In this document: piece after piece, positions 44,440 to 54,131 of the stretch
Layout of the letters: every line of letters starts with the position of its first letter
Position numbering within the stretch: position 1 is the first letter of the stretch
NCBI GenBank assembly: GCA_023435305.1
Contig: JAEYRV010000025.1
Location: forward strand, 51,651-115,650
Origin: Bacillota bacterium
GTDB taxonomy: Bacteria > Bacillota > Clostridia > Acetivibrionales > DTU013
Direction: 5' to 3'
DNA length: 64,000 bases
Position numbers and translations under genes: made by a program
Notes under the pieces: model-generated
What the model saw: only the letters and a program-made list of their open reading frames with translations
Told to the model about the DNA's origin: nothing
The model's database searches: none

Positions 44440-46047
44440 ATGGCAAAATGGTGGCAGGAACGAGTGGTATATCAGATTTATCCCCGCAGCTTTCAGGACA
44501 CCAACGGCGACGGGATCGGCGACATACCCGGCATCATTTCCCGTCTCGACACTCTTGAGGACCTCGGAGTCGGCATAATATGGCTCAGCCCTGTCTACCC
44601 CTCCCCCAATGCCGACAATGGATACGATATCAGCGATTATTGTGATATTCACCCGGAATTCGGCACTATGGCAGATATGGAAAACCTCATAGCCGAGGCC
44701 GGCAAAAGGGATATCAGAATAGTAATGGACCTTGTTATAAACCACACCTCCGATGAGCACAAATGGTTCATTCAAAGCCGCGATAAAGAAAGCCCGTATC
44801 GTGACTATTACATCTGGCGTCCCGGTGTGAACGGCAGGCCGCCGAACAACTGGACCAGCTTTTTCGGAGAGGATTGCTGGGAGTATGACGAAAAAAGCGG
44901 AGAATATTATCTGCACCTGTTCGCCAAAAAGCAGCCTGACCTCAACTGGCGCAATCCCAGAGTAATGGAAGATATAAAGAGCATCATGCGCTTCTGGCTG
45001 GACAAGGGCATTGCCGGTTTCCGCTGCGACGTCATCAATGTCCTTTACAAATCCAGCCTTGAAAACGGCAAAAAGAAGCTGATATTGACCGGCAGTGAGC
45101 ACTATGTCTCCCAGGAAGGTACTCACAAGATCCTTCAGGAGCTCAGGCGTGATGTTCTCGATAATTATGACTGCTTCACCGTGGGTGAGACAGTATTTGT
45201 CACACCTGAAACCGGCAACATGTTATGCTGTGAAAACCGTCGCGAGCTTGACATGATATTCTCCTTCGAGCACATGGAAACCGACCAGTACATTGTCAAA
45301 TGGTTCAAGCGAAGCTTCCATGCAGGCCGTTTTGCACAGGTCATTTCAAAGTGGCAGAACGCACTTGAGTGGAATGCCAATTATCTTGAAAATCATGACC
45401 AGCCCCGCAGCGTTTCACGTTTTGGCAGCGATGGACAATATCATGTACAGTCTGCAAAGCTGCTTTGCACTTTGCTGCTTACGCTGCGCGGAACTCCGTT
45501 CATATATCAGGGTCAGGAAATAGGAATGACCAACTTCGATTTCACAGGAATGGACCAGATACAGGATGTGGAATCCCACAACATATACCGTCTGATAACG
45601 CGCCTTCACTTCCCTGCTCCGCTGCGCTGGAGGATGATAAAAGCAACCTCCAGAGACAATGCCAGAACTCCGGTGCAATGGGACAACAGCCCGAATGCAG
45701 GTTTTACGACAGGAAAGCCATGGCTTGACATCAACGGCAACTACACAAGTATAAACATGGCCTCTCAGATAAATGATCCCGAGTCTATCCGGAACTATTA
45801 CAGAAAGGTTATTGCCCTTCGAAAGAAGGAACAGCTTTTGATATACGGTTCCTTTGTTCCATTGAAAATAAGCAAAGAGCTTTTTATTTACAAACGTGAG
45901 CTGGACGGCCGGTCAATGACCATACTGCTGAACTTTTCAAGCCGGCAGCAGATAACCGGGCATAACGGCACAGTTATCTTGTCGAACTATGACAGAGAAT
46001 CCTTCGATGGCAGCTTAAAACCTTATGAAGCTGTAATACTTGAATAG
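44440..46047 (+). CDS. Alpha-glucosidase, GH13 (oligo-1,6-glucosidase type)
   Basis: The 535-residue cytoplasmic enzyme has the GH13 regions in order: DLVINHTS at 97-104, GFRCDVIN with nucleophile Asp197, GETVFV with acid/base Glu250, and ENHDQPR near 317. Valine at 198 after the catalytic Asp is the mark of enzymes that prefer alpha-1,6 bonds (oligo-1,6-glucosidase, dextran glucosidase) over alpha-1,4. No signal peptide, so it acts on imported sugars. It heads the set GH13, GH36, GPH symporter, all rightward with gaps of 71 and 116 bases. AAAGGATG precedes the ATG. Confidence 0.9.
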   Translation: MAKWWQERVVYQIYPRSFQDTNGDGIGDIPGIISRLDTLEDLGVGIIWLSPVYPSPNADNGYDISDYCDIHPEFGTMADMENLIAEAGKRDIRIVMDLVINHTSDEHKWFIQSRDKESPYRDYYIWRPGVNGRPPNNWTSFFGEDCWEYDEKSGEYYLHLFAKKQPDLNWRNPRVMEDIKSIMRFWLDKGIAGFRCDVINVLYKSSLENGKKKLILTGSEHYVSQEGTHKILQELRRDVLDNYDCFTVGETVFVTPETGNMLCCENRRELDMIFSFEHMETDQYIVKWFKRSFHAGRFAQVISKWQNALEWNANYLENHDQPRSVSRFGSDGQYHVQSAKLLCTLLLTLRGTPFIYQGQEIGMTNFDFTGMDQIQDVESHNIYRLITRLHFPAPLRWRMIKATSRDNARTPVQWDNSPNAGFTTGKPWLDINGNYTSINMASQINDPESIRNYYRKVIALRKKEQLLIYGSFVPLKISKELFIYKRELDGRSMTILLNFSSRQQITGHNGTVILSNYDRESFDGSLKPYEAVILE

Positions 46048-46118
46048 AAACATAAGGCCATGCTGAAAGACCACCATTTATAGCTGGCACGATACCGCAG
46101 CACAGAAAGGATATGGAT

Positions 46119-48521
46119 ATGATCGGATATTCTGATGGTGTTTTCAGACTGACAACCCAGAGCACTTCCTATTGGTTCCGTGTAACGCCATTTAGCCACC
46201 TTGAGCACATCCACTACGGAGTAAGACTTGATGAAAATCAGCCTGTAGAAGGACTTTTGCTGAAGCGTACTGCTATGATAGGCAGCAGTGTTTCCTACGA
46301 TGAAACAGATCCGAATTACTGTCTGGACAACATTTGCCTTGAGTGGTCCGGAATAGGCCGGGGGGACTACCGCCACTCACCTGCAGAGATCAAAATGCCG
46401 GATGGGACCTTCACCTGTGATTTCCTCTACAAGTCCTACAAAATATTGCCTGGGTACGTAGCGATGGATATATTGCCCACTGCATACGGAGAGGAAAATG
46501 AATGTCAAACGCTGGAGCTCACACTGGCTGATGAATCCAACAATTGCAGGCTGCTGCTTTATTTCACGGTCTACGAAAAAACCAATATCATAACGCGAAG
46601 AGCTGTTTTGCAAAACGATAACGACAAACCGCTGGTCATCCGGCGGCTGATGAGTATGATGACAGACCTTCCAAACCGCGGCTTCCGGTTGATTACGTTT
46701 GACGGAGGCTGGATAAAGGAGGCCCACCGGCATGAGAGGCCGCTGGAGTACGGCCTGTACATCAACTCCTCCACCACCGGCGCCAGCAGCAACCGTCACA
46801 ATCCGGGCTTCCTGCTGGCAGAGACGGGGGCGAACGAAGAGCATGGGAATATCTATGGATTCAATCTGATATACAGCGGAAACCATTACGGTGCGGCTGA
46901 ACTGAGCAATCACGATGTAGTCAGGGTAATGCAGGGCATTAATCCCCACTGTTTTGAATGGACGCTGCAAAAGGGTGAGCAGTTTCAAACACCCGAAGCC
47001 ATCATGACCTTCAGTAAGGATGGCTATAACGGTCTGAGCCATAATTTCCATGATTTCATCAACAATCATATAGTAAGGGGCGATTGGAAGAACAAAGAGC
47101 GCCCCGTACTGCTGAACAACTGGGAAGCCCATTTTTTTAAGTTCACCCAGGGCAGGCTGCTGAGGCTGGCGCGAAGAGCCAGGCGCCTGGGTGTCGAGCT
47201 TTTTGTCCTGGATGACGGCTGGTTTGGAAAACGTGATAACGATAAAGCCGGACTAGGCGACTATACTGTCAATCGAAAAAAGCTGCCCCGGGGCATGGCG
47301 CACTTTGCAGATAAGATTCGAGGGCATGGTATGGACTTTGGGCTCTGGTTCGAACCAGAAATGGTCAATCCCGACAGTGAGCTCTACAGAATTCATCCCG
47401 AATATGCTGCTGCAACTCCCGGAAAGAAACCGACATTAGGCCGCAACCAGCTAGTATTGGATCTATGTAACCCGGCTGTAAGAGACTATATTGTAAATTC
47501 GGTGAGCACCATCCTGGATGAAGCAGGTATATCTTATGTAAAATGGGATATGAACCGCCATATCAGCGATGCTTTCTCCCCGCTGCTTAAGGATCAGGGT
47601 GAGTTTTTTCACAGATACATACTTGGGCTCTATGAAATATTTGAGAGAATCTTCAGGCCCCGCCCCCATATACTTCTCGAAAGCTGCTCCAGCGGCGGAA
47701 ACCGTTTCGACCTTGGTATGCTCTGCTATTCTCCTCAGATATGGTCATCTGACAATACCGATCCGGCAGAGAGGCTGAAAATACAGGGAGGCCTGTCATA
47801 CCTCTATCCGCTCTCCACAATGGGCGCACACGTATCGTCAGCACCACATCAGCAGACCCTCAGAAACACACCGCTGTCGACCCGCTTCAATGTCGCCTGT
47901 TTTGGATGTCTTGGTTACGAACTTGATCTTAAATACCTGTCCCCGGTCGAAAAGCACGAGATAAAGAGCCAGATAGCTTTTTACAAGCAGCACCGCAGGA
48001 CATTTCAATACGGCAGGTTCTATCGTCTGACACCTGTTAAGGGCAACAAGGTGCACTGGCAATGCAGCAATCAGCATGAAGATGAATCCGTCGCCGGCTT
48101 TTTCCAGACACAGGCCGAAGCGAGCGAGGGATACGACTTCCTGCCATTGACCGGTCTTGATCCCGATAAGCGTTATTTGCTTACCGCAAGGCCTCAAAGC
48201 ATTTTTCTAAAGCGTTTCGGCGGGCTTGTCAACCACCTTCTGCCGTTATCATTGAACCCTGATGGTCTGATACTAAGGACCATCGGAAAATACTATTGCC
48301 TGACTGACTGCGTTGAGAAATATGAAGCATCCGGTGATATGCTCATGAGCGGCGTTCGCCTCAATAACCAATTCATGGGCTCGTGGTACAATAATAAGAC
48401 TCGTTTGCTGGGCGATTTCGGCTCTAATCTGTATATTATCGAAAGTGCAGTGAACATTGGCGATCAACCTGACGAAGGAGCTGAGCCAGATTCACAAAGG
48501 CCCGATACTTTTGATGTTTAG
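46119..48521 (+). CDS. Alpha-galactosidase, GH36
   Basis: The 801-residue cytoplasmic enzyme removes terminal alpha-galactose from raffinose-type sugars or melibiose. It has the N-terminal beta-sandwich, the barrel with LDDGWFG, the nucleophile Asp478 in YVKWDMNR, the SCSSGGNRFD loop and the acid/base Asp545 in SSDNTDP. This is the tetrameric group I type (AgaA/RafA). Two ATGs lie in frame at 46113 and 46119; AAAGGA is 1 base from the first and 7 from the second, so I use the second. It is probably in one operon with the GH13 gene before it and the symporter after it. Confidence 0.93.
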   Translation: MIGYSDGVFRLTTQSTSYWFRVTPFSHLEHIHYGVRLDENQPVEGLLLKRTAMIGSSVSYDETDPNYCLDNICLEWSGIGRGDYRHSPAEIKMPDGTFTCDFLYKSYKILPGYVAMDILPTAYGEENECQTLELTLADESNNCRLLLYFTVYEKTNIITRRAVLQNDNDKPLVIRRLMSMMTDLPNRGFRLITFDGGWIKEAHRHERPLEYGLYINSSTTGASSNRHNPGFLLAETGANEEHGNIYGFNLIYSGNHYGAAELSNHDVVRVMQGINPHCFEWTLQKGEQFQTPEAIMTFSKDGYNGLSHNFHDFINNHIVRGDWKNKERPVLLNNWEAHFFKFTQGRLLRLARRARRLGVELFVLDDGWFGKRDNDKAGLGDYTVNRKKLPRGMAHFADKIRGHGMDFGLWFEPEMVNPDSELYRIHPEYAAATPGKKPTLGRNQLVLDLCNPAVRDYIVNSVSTILDEAGISYVKWDMNRHISDAFSPLLKDQGEFFHRYILGLYEIFERIFRPRPHILLESCSSGGNRFDLGMLCYSPQIWSSDNTDPAERLKIQGGLSYLYPLSTMGAHVSSAPHQQTLRNTPLSTRFNVACFGCLGYELDLKYLSPVEKHEIKSQIAFYKQHRRTFQYGRFYRLTPVKGNKVHWQCSNQHEDESVAGFFQTQAEASEGYDFLPLTGLDPDKRYLLTARPQSIFLKRFGGLVNHLLPLSLNPDGLILRTIGKYYCLTDCVEKYEASGDMLMSGVRLNNQFMGSWYNNKTRLLGDFGSNLYIIESAVNIGDQPDEGAEPDSQRPDTFDV

Positions 48522-48637
48522 GTATTCCGGATATATTGATCATGCTGTTCTATAAATGACTCTTATAGTGCGTTATAATAGAAATATAAGCGCTATGCAG
48601 CAGGACAAATCACGACAAATGAAACGGAGGCCGTCCC

Positions 48638-50017
48638 ATGAAAACAACAGCATCCCACAACAACCGCTACACCTTTGGACTCGGCACCATCGGAAGGGAT
48701 ATGCTCTTTTCTCTGGTAAGCATGTACCTGATGTTCTACCTCACAGATATACTTCAAATGCCCGACTACATGCTATGGTGGCTTACAGGCATACTGCTGG
48801 CCGCTCGAATTTTCGACGCTGTCAACGATCCCATAATGGGCGTGTTTGTCGACAATACCAACAGCAAATACGGAAAATTCAAGCCCTGGATAGCTGTTGG
48901 AGCAGTGTTCACTGGAGTTTTCACAGTATTGATGTACACGGATCTCGGTCTCAGCGGCGCAGCTTATCTCATAATGTTCACACTGCTCTACCTGTTTTTT
49001 GACATCAGCTTTACAGCAAATGATATAGCGTACTGGTCAATGCTTCCTTCATTGAGCATGGATCAGAAGGAGAGGGAGAAAATCGGAGCCTTTGCGCGCA
49101 TATGTGCTAATATTGGTCTTTTCGCAGTAGTTGTGGGAATCGTACCGGTAACGAACGCGCTGGGCAGTTATTACGGAAGCATGAAAAAAGCTTACTTTGT
49201 ATTTGCTGTCATCATTGCTCTGATAATGATCGGCGGCCAATGCATCACTATTTTCGGTGTAAAGGAATTCAAGGGAGTATTCAAAAAAGAGGAGCAGACG
49301 ACCCTGAAAGGAATGGCTCAGGCCATCTTCAAAAACGACCAGCTGCTTTTCACAGCAATATCAATGGCCCTGTTCATGATAGGCTACTCCATAACCACCA
49401 GCTTCGGGTTATATTATTTCAAATATGCCTACGGCGATGAAAACATGTACTCGATATTCGCGCTGGTACTAGGCGTTTCACAGATCCTAGCCCTTGTAGT
49501 CTTCCCGCTGTTCAGTAAAAGATTCAGCAGAAAGACATTATACGCAGGTTCAACAGTACTTGTGGTCCTTGGCTATGTGATCTTTTTCTTCTCCCCTATG
49601 AACATGCTGTTCATAGGTACCGCAGGAGTGCTGATATTCCTGGGGCAGGCATTCATACAGCTGCTTATGCTGATGTTCCTCTCCGATACTATAGAATATG
49701 GCCAGTGGAAGCTCGGTAAGCGAAACGACAGTGTGACACTTTCGCTGCAGCCATTCATCAACAAAATCGGTAATGCTATTGCCAGCGGAGTCGTAGGCGC
49801 TACAGTCATTATATCCGGTATCAGCAGAGCTTCCTCAGCAGCTGACATGACCGAGCAGGGCCTGGTCATATTAAAGGCCGCAATGCTCATTATTCCCCTG
49901 CTCTGCATCCTTGCCGGCTATCTCATTTACAAATACAAGTACAAGATAGACAGCAAAATGTATGCCCAGATGCTCGCGGACCTCGAAGCACGCGGCGACA
50001 TTCACCTGGAAGGGTAA
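48638..50017 (+). CDS. GPH-family glycoside:cation symporter
   Basis: The 459-residue protein has 12 membrane segments of the MelB/GPH family within the MFS fold. Typical marks are FDAVNDPIMGVFVDNTNSKYGKFKPWI after helix 2 (the cation-site Asp pair and the loop with RxGKxxP-like residues) and IEYGQWKLGKRNDSVTLSLQPFINKIGNA in the second half. No C-terminal IIA domain as in LacS. It most likely imports the alpha-galactosides or alpha-glucosides split by the two preceding enzymes. GGAGG lies 9 bases before the ATG. The stop codon lies inside the first unit of a tandem repeat. Confidence 0.88.
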   Translation: MKTTASHNNRYTFGLGTIGRDMLFSLVSMYLMFYLTDILQMPDYMLWWLTGILLAARIFDAVNDPIMGVFVDNTNSKYGKFKPWIAVGAVFTGVFTVLMYTDLGLSGAAYLIMFTLLYLFFDISFTANDIAYWSMLPSLSMDQKEREKIGAFARICANIGLFAVVVGIVPVTNALGSYYGSMKKAYFVFAVIIALIMIGGQCITIFGVKEFKGVFKKEEQTTLKGMAQAIFKNDQLLFTAISMALFMIGYSITTSFGLYYFKYAYGDENMYSIFALVLGVSQILALVVFPLFSKRFSRKTLYAGSTVLVVLGYVIFFFSPMNMLFIGTAGVLIFLGQAFIQLLMLMFLSDTIEYGQWKLGKRNDSVTLSLQPFINKIGNAIASGVVGATVIISGISRASSAADMTEQGLVILKAAMLIIPLLCILAGYLIYKYKYKIDSKMYAQMLADLEARGDIHLEG

Positions 50018-50142
50018 CGCAAACAGAGGGGGATCATCATCTGGAATGATAACATAAACAGAGGGGAAGACTCGCCTGGAATGACAACGCAAGCAGAGGG
50101 GATATTCACCTGGAAGGGTAACATAAACAGAGGGGCCTTTTG
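50005..50142. repeat. Tandem repeat, four units of about 35 bases, across the symporter stop
   Basis: Units start CCTGGAAGGGTAACGCAAAC and end near CAGAGGGG, at 50005, 50040, 50075 and 50109. The first unit contains the last codons and the TAA of the symporter gene. Later units differ by scattered changes. Confidence 0.85.
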
Positions 50143-50172
50143 TCTGAAACAGAACAAAAGGTCCCTCTCCTG
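50127..50172. terminator. Hairpin after the sugar operon (weak tail)
   Basis: ACAGAGGGGCCTTTTGT pairs with ACAAAAGGTCCCTCTCCTGT, a stem of 15 or more pairs built from the last repeat unit. There is no strong T run, so it may be a transcript-end stabiliser rather than a full terminator. It faces the leftward transglutaminase gene. Confidence 0.45.
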
Positions 50173-50212
50173 TATGACAGATAAGTACCTGCCGCCAAGC
50201 GTTTCAGCCTAT

Positions 50213-51091
50213 CTATATAATGAACTCTATAACGCTTTCCTGCACGTAGCTTTTGATAGTCCCTGATGCCTTCAAACCCGGCGACTGATCATACAAGTCA
50301 TATATCTGCTTGTCCCCTGCCAACACAAGCTCTGCAGCCTTGTCAAGCAACGCATACTCCTCTTTCGAAAGCATGTTGACATCCTTGAGAATCAGGCCCC
50401 AGCAATCCCATGGAAGTAACTCCACTTTATTGAGAGAGGCAATGTCTCTGATAAAGTCACCCAGCACAAAACCAAGCCCTTTCATTTCAAATATACCGAA
50501 GCTGTCGGGATTTGCCGCGCCGCTCCTGCACAGCTTCCAGGCCTCACTGCCTGTGACGAATCTGCCTTTGGGCATATCAAGGGTATCAAAGTCTATTCCC
50601 AGTGTATCCTTTTGAAGCTTGTCGAGCTGAGGATCCACGCTCACCCACCTGTTCCCGCTGCTGCTCCAATACTCACACATCCAATGATCCTCGTAATGAT
50701 CAGGCATAAAATATGTACCAAAACCACAGCGTGCACGGGCAGGTATTCCTTTTGACCTGAGGAGCGAACAAAGGAATACTGAGTAATCCCTGCAGTTACC
50801 TATAAACCTTTTTTCATAAGGTCTTGCCTGTGTCAGCGGTGAATTGTCAAGGCTGTCAATCACTGATAAAATATTGGATACTTTCCTCGATTGCACATGC
50901 CTGTACTGCGAGTCAGTAAACGTAACGCCATACGACTTCCCCCAGAAAATGTGAAGAAACAGTCCCTGGATCATCTCGACGATACCCGCCGCATCATCTG
51001 GCAATCCGTCATACTTCTCCGAAAATGTCCCCGGGTCCGTGATCATACTTTGTGATCTGTAGTAATCCAGCAAGCTTTCTGATTTGTTCAT
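50213..51091 (-). CDS. Transglutaminase-like protein
   Basis: The 292-residue cytoplasmic protein has the transglutaminase/protease triad in order: Cys100 in RFIGNCRDYSVFL, His136 in YEDHWMCEYW, Asp153 in WVSVDPQLD. Prokaryotic members are mostly proteases or peptide-processing enzymes rather than true cross-linkers. The ATG at 51091 is preceded by GGAGGAG; the upstream in-frame GTG overlaps that site and is not used. It is read leftwards, 183 bases after the GNAT gene. No signal peptide. Confidence 0.8.
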   Translation of the reverse strand: MNKSESLLDYYRSQSMITDPGTFSEKYDGLPDDAAGIVEMIQGLFLHIFWGKSYGVTFTDSQYRHVQSRKVSNILSVIDSLDNSPLTQARPYEKRFIGNCRDYSVFLCSLLRSKGIPARARCGFGTYFMPDHYEDHWMCEYWSSSGNRWVSVDPQLDKLQKDTLGIDFDTLDMPKGRFVTGSEAWKLCRSGAANPDSFGIFEMKGLGFVLGDFIRDIASLNKVELLPWDCWGLILKDVNMLSKEEYALLDKAAELVLAGDKQIYDLYDQSPGLKASGTIKSYVQESVIEFII

Positions 51092-51274
51092 TACATTCTC
51101 CTCCACTCATTTTTGCCCGCCACTTTAAAAAGGCAGCCGGCAGCCTCATTACCTCAATTGTATATCACACAAAAAAAATACACCCAACATTTTGTGCTCT
51201 TTAATGTCAGGTGTTTTATTGTAAGATGTATATTATTTGACCACAACAAGCGTCGGTCTGGAAACATTTCATTG

Positions 51275-51838
51275 TCACTTCAGATCAATTCCGAAATAGA
51301 GAGTGTCAATACCCGGGCCTCTGTCATCAGCAAGTGTTTTCAGCACGCTGTATCCTCTTTTCATCAGCATACCTATATGTGCATTATTCCGGGACCAGGT
51401 CCGTGTTGAGACCTTGCTGCAGCGAACTCCCTCAGGCAGTTCATTTTCCATATGATCATACATACGCGACAGAATGCCCTGTTTTCTATGTTTTTTATCA
51501 ACACAAAGAGTAGTAATGTAATTGGACACTCCGAAATCCTGCAATGCATCACAGCTGTAATTTATCCTGAAGGTTAGGAATCCAACCACCCTGCCCTCTA
51601 TTTCAGCCAGGATGAACTTTTGGTTTTTGATACCCTCAAAGTACACATAGGGTTCGGCCTTAACATCGGTTTGCTCATCCTGCCCGCCTATGATCAGATT
51701 TGATTGGGTCGAGCTGTTCCTGCTGGATAATGGCGGTACAAATTCATTATCACAGTCACATAATATGTCCCATATATCATTCCATTCACTTTCAGTTAAG
51801 CTGCTTTCTGCAAATTTGATTTCCAGGTTATCTAACAT
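51275..51838 (-). CDS. GNAT acetyltransferase
   Basis: The 187-residue protein has a GNAT core: FILAEIEGRVVGFLTFRI (strand 4), the acetyl-CoA loop region ITTLCVDKKHRKQGILSRMYDHME and the C-terminal ARTWSRNNAHIGMLMKRGYSVLKTL-like segment. It lies 64 bases after the KAP-methyltransferase gene in the same direction, so the two may be co-transcribed. Substrate unknown. If the KAP gene is part of a defence or modification system, this enzyme is the closest candidate partner. Confidence 0.8.
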   Translation of the reverse strand: MLDNLEIKFAESSLTESEWNDIWDILCDCDNEFVPPLSSRNSSTQSNLIIGGQDEQTDVKAEPYVYFEGIKNQKFILAEIEGRVVGFLTFRINYSCDALQDFGVSNYITTLCVDKKHRKQGILSRMYDHMENELPEGVRCSKVSTRTWSRNNAHIGMLMKRGYSVLKTLADDRGPGIDTLYFGIDLK

Positions 51839-51902
51839 AGGCCATTCCTTTCATACACACATTTTTGTCTTACATTGTCCGTGCATTATCCGTGAATTAT
51901 CC

Positions 51903-54008
51903 TCATTTGTCGGCAAATATGTAAAGTCTGTGGGCGGAAGTGTCGGGCTTTTGTATTGAACAAAGCCTGTAGTATTCATTTACAAGCTCCTTGTACTCCT
52001 CGTCGCATTTAAGCATCGGTCTGTAGAATACCAGGCTTGCCTTTTCAAAATTCTCGATAAGATGATCAAGCTCGCTGCCATCCGTTATGACGCTCTCGAC
52101 ATGAATATTCCTGAAGCCGATATCATCGAGCAGGCCTTCCATCTCCTCCCTTGTAGGATAAAACACCGGGAATGTCCATCCTTTGTAGTACTTCCCATAC
52201 CCCAAATTTTTGTATGCCTGCCGGGCCACTGCATGCAGACCGCTGTAGGATCCGCTTCCCCCCTGGTGGACTGCCAGCCTGCCGCCGGATTTCAAGGCTT
52301 TATACAGAAGGGTGTACATCCTCCTGCTGTTGGTTATCCAGTGGAGTGTGGCATTACTGAATACAAGGTCATATCTTTCCTTGCCCTTCAGTTCCAGGGC
52401 ATCCAAAACATAAAAATTGATTTTATCCGATAACCCTTTTTCTTCACAGCTCTTACGTGCAACCTCTATCTGCGTACTAGAAATATCAAACGCATCTATT
52501 CTCATTGATGGATTCCTGCTGAGCAGTTCAAATGTAGTCTTTCCGTTGCCACAGCCCACATCGAGCGCCACAGCATACCTGTCCGGTTCTATTCCTTCTA
52601 TGAGTTTGTTGCCCTGTCTGAACTGTGTTTGAGATGAACTGTCATAATCCTGACCGTTGTATAGGAACGGCAGCATACTGCCCGCGCTGACATCGGTCAT
52701 GCTTATCACACCGAATATACTGCTTAGATACTCATTGGATCCCTCACAGTTCTGCATCAGTTTTTGAAAAATCTCAAGAAGATGCTGGATCTTGTTGTAA
52801 TCCATCTTCAGCAGAGGATCATTGACCGTCAGAAGGTAAACGACCTCTTTCCACTCACAATCAATGTCCAGGCTATTCAAAATGTAATCGCTGATATTTT
52901 TATCATTAACATTTACAAGTATATTCTTCTTCCACGAAGTGAAGTCCTCGTTTGACTGCATCAGTTGATAGACAGACGGATACGCAAGCTGCATGGATAC
53001 AAGCAGCAGCTCCAGCAGCTGGTAATAAGCAGAGCTGCTGTCGATGCGTTCCCTGTCCATTATTATAGTCAATTGCAACATGTTCAGAAGCCGTTTTATC
53101 GTCCTGGGATTATTGTTCGTGGTCATTTTTATTATATTGAGGATGTCATTTTTATGTACACGGTAATCATACTCGGTATTCATGAAACGCATTTCCTTCA
53201 GCCTCTGTATGACCATTTCTGCTATGTCATATTTTGCAGTTGGCATGACGAAGGGAAGCTGTATAAGCTTATCAAAGTATGCCCGGCATATATCTCTGCT
53301 TGTACCCTTGACAGTGCCGTATTTTTGCTCGACACCGCTGGCAACGACATCATAATCAATTGCAATAACAAAAATACAGTGCTTTATGTCAAATAATATC
53401 TTCAATGCTTCGAGTATCGTCACCGCCAGTTTAGGATATATCCTGTCAAGATCGTCAACAAAAATGGTAAAGTATGTGTTCGCATTGTCCGATTCCTCTG
53501 CGATCATGCTTAAGAATCTTTCGAATTTACCTCTTATGTCCTTTATATTCAATGAAATGGCTTTACCAAACAAGTCATCTATGAGTTCATCACCCGATTT
53601 GGAACCAAATCCTGTAACACTGAGGACAGCCTTTGAAAACTTCTTTGTGAAGTTCTTAAAGTCGTTTATCAATTCCTCTTTTGTTTTGCTGCATCTGACG
53701 TTTTCAAATTTGGCTTCGATCTGGCTTATTATCATAGCGACGAGCTTGCTTACCACAACATCGTAGCTATCTTCAAGAAAAAAATCCCAGGTATTTATCC
53801 ATATGCTGCTGTATTTGCCGGAGCTGTCACACAGCTCGTCCTCCATCATATTCATGAAGGAGGTTTTACCGCTCCCCCATTCACCCTGGATCGATATGGT
53901 GACAGGCTTGTCACTTTGTCTTATAAATTCACATAAGCCGGATACATAAGGAGACAGCTTGAATTGGTCATCACCAAGTTTTCTGATCGGTATGTCTCTT
54001 TTTTCCAT
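51903..54008 (-). CDS. KAP-family P-loop NTPase fused to a SAM-dependent methyltransferase
   Basis: A 701-residue protein with two complete domains in one frame. Residues 1 to about 440 are a KAP NTPase: Walker A GEWGSGKTS at 42-50, IWINTWDF, Walker B IFVDDLDR near 165, then the helical NNPRTIKRLLN arginine region. No inserted membrane helices are seen, unlike many KAP proteins. Residues from about 455 are a class I methyltransferase of the trans-aconitate/BioC kind: DVGCGNG (motif I, from 483), DAFDIS, DLVFSNATLHW and LKSGGRLAVH. KAP relatives include PifA, which excludes phage T7. I use the ATG at 54008, with GGGAAGG upstream, not the one at 54029. I know of no described system with this fusion; function is unknown. 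Confidence 0.85.
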   Translation of the reverse strand: MEKRDIPIRKLGDDQFKLSPYVSGLCEFIRQSDKPVTISIQGEWGSGKTSFMNMMEDELCDSSGKYSSIWINTWDFFLEDSYDVVVSKLVAMIISQIEAKFENVRCSKTKEELINDFKNFTKKFSKAVLSVTGFGSKSGDELIDDLFGKAISLNIKDIRGKFERFLSMIAEESDNANTYFTIFVDDLDRIYPKLAVTILEALKILFDIKHCIFVIAIDYDVVASGVEQKYGTVKGTSRDICRAYFDKLIQLPFVMPTAKYDIAEMVIQRLKEMRFMNTEYDYRVHKNDILNIIKMTTNNNPRTIKRLLNMLQLTIIMDRERIDSSSAYYQLLELLLVSMQLAYPSVYQLMQSNEDFTSWKKNILVNVNDKNISDYILNSLDIDCEWKEVVYLLTVNDPLLKMDYNKIQHLLEIFQKLMQNCEGSNEYLSSIFGVISMTDVSAGSMLPFLYNGQDYDSSSQTQFRQGNKLIEGIEPDRYAVALDVGCGNGKTTFELLSRNPSMRIDAFDISSTQIEVARKSCEEKGLSDKINFYVLDALELKGKERYDLVFSNATLHWITNSRRMYTLLYKALKSGGRLAVHQGGSGSYSGLHAVARQAYKNLGYGKYYKGWTFPVFYPTREEMEGLLDDIGFRNIHVESVITDGSELDHLIENFEKASLVFYRPMLKCDEEYKELVNEYYRLCSIQKPDTSAHRLYIFADK

Positions 54009-54131
54009 GGGGTACCTTCCCTGTAGCATATTAGTTGATTCAATTGTACTATAGAAATTTCTCCATATGCAACAATATTTACATTAGTATTAGCTCTTAC
54101 ATCCTTGAATGAAGACTTTCTGACAGTGTGG

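Noticed and set aside
46048..46118. Separate promoter for the alpha-galactosidase gene
   Set aside because: No convincing -35/-10 pair; the short gap fits an operon with the GH13 gene.
51903..54008. Reading the KAP-methyltransferase as two genes
   Set aside because: The frame is continuous and no ribosome site with a start codon is seen near the junction at about residue 445.
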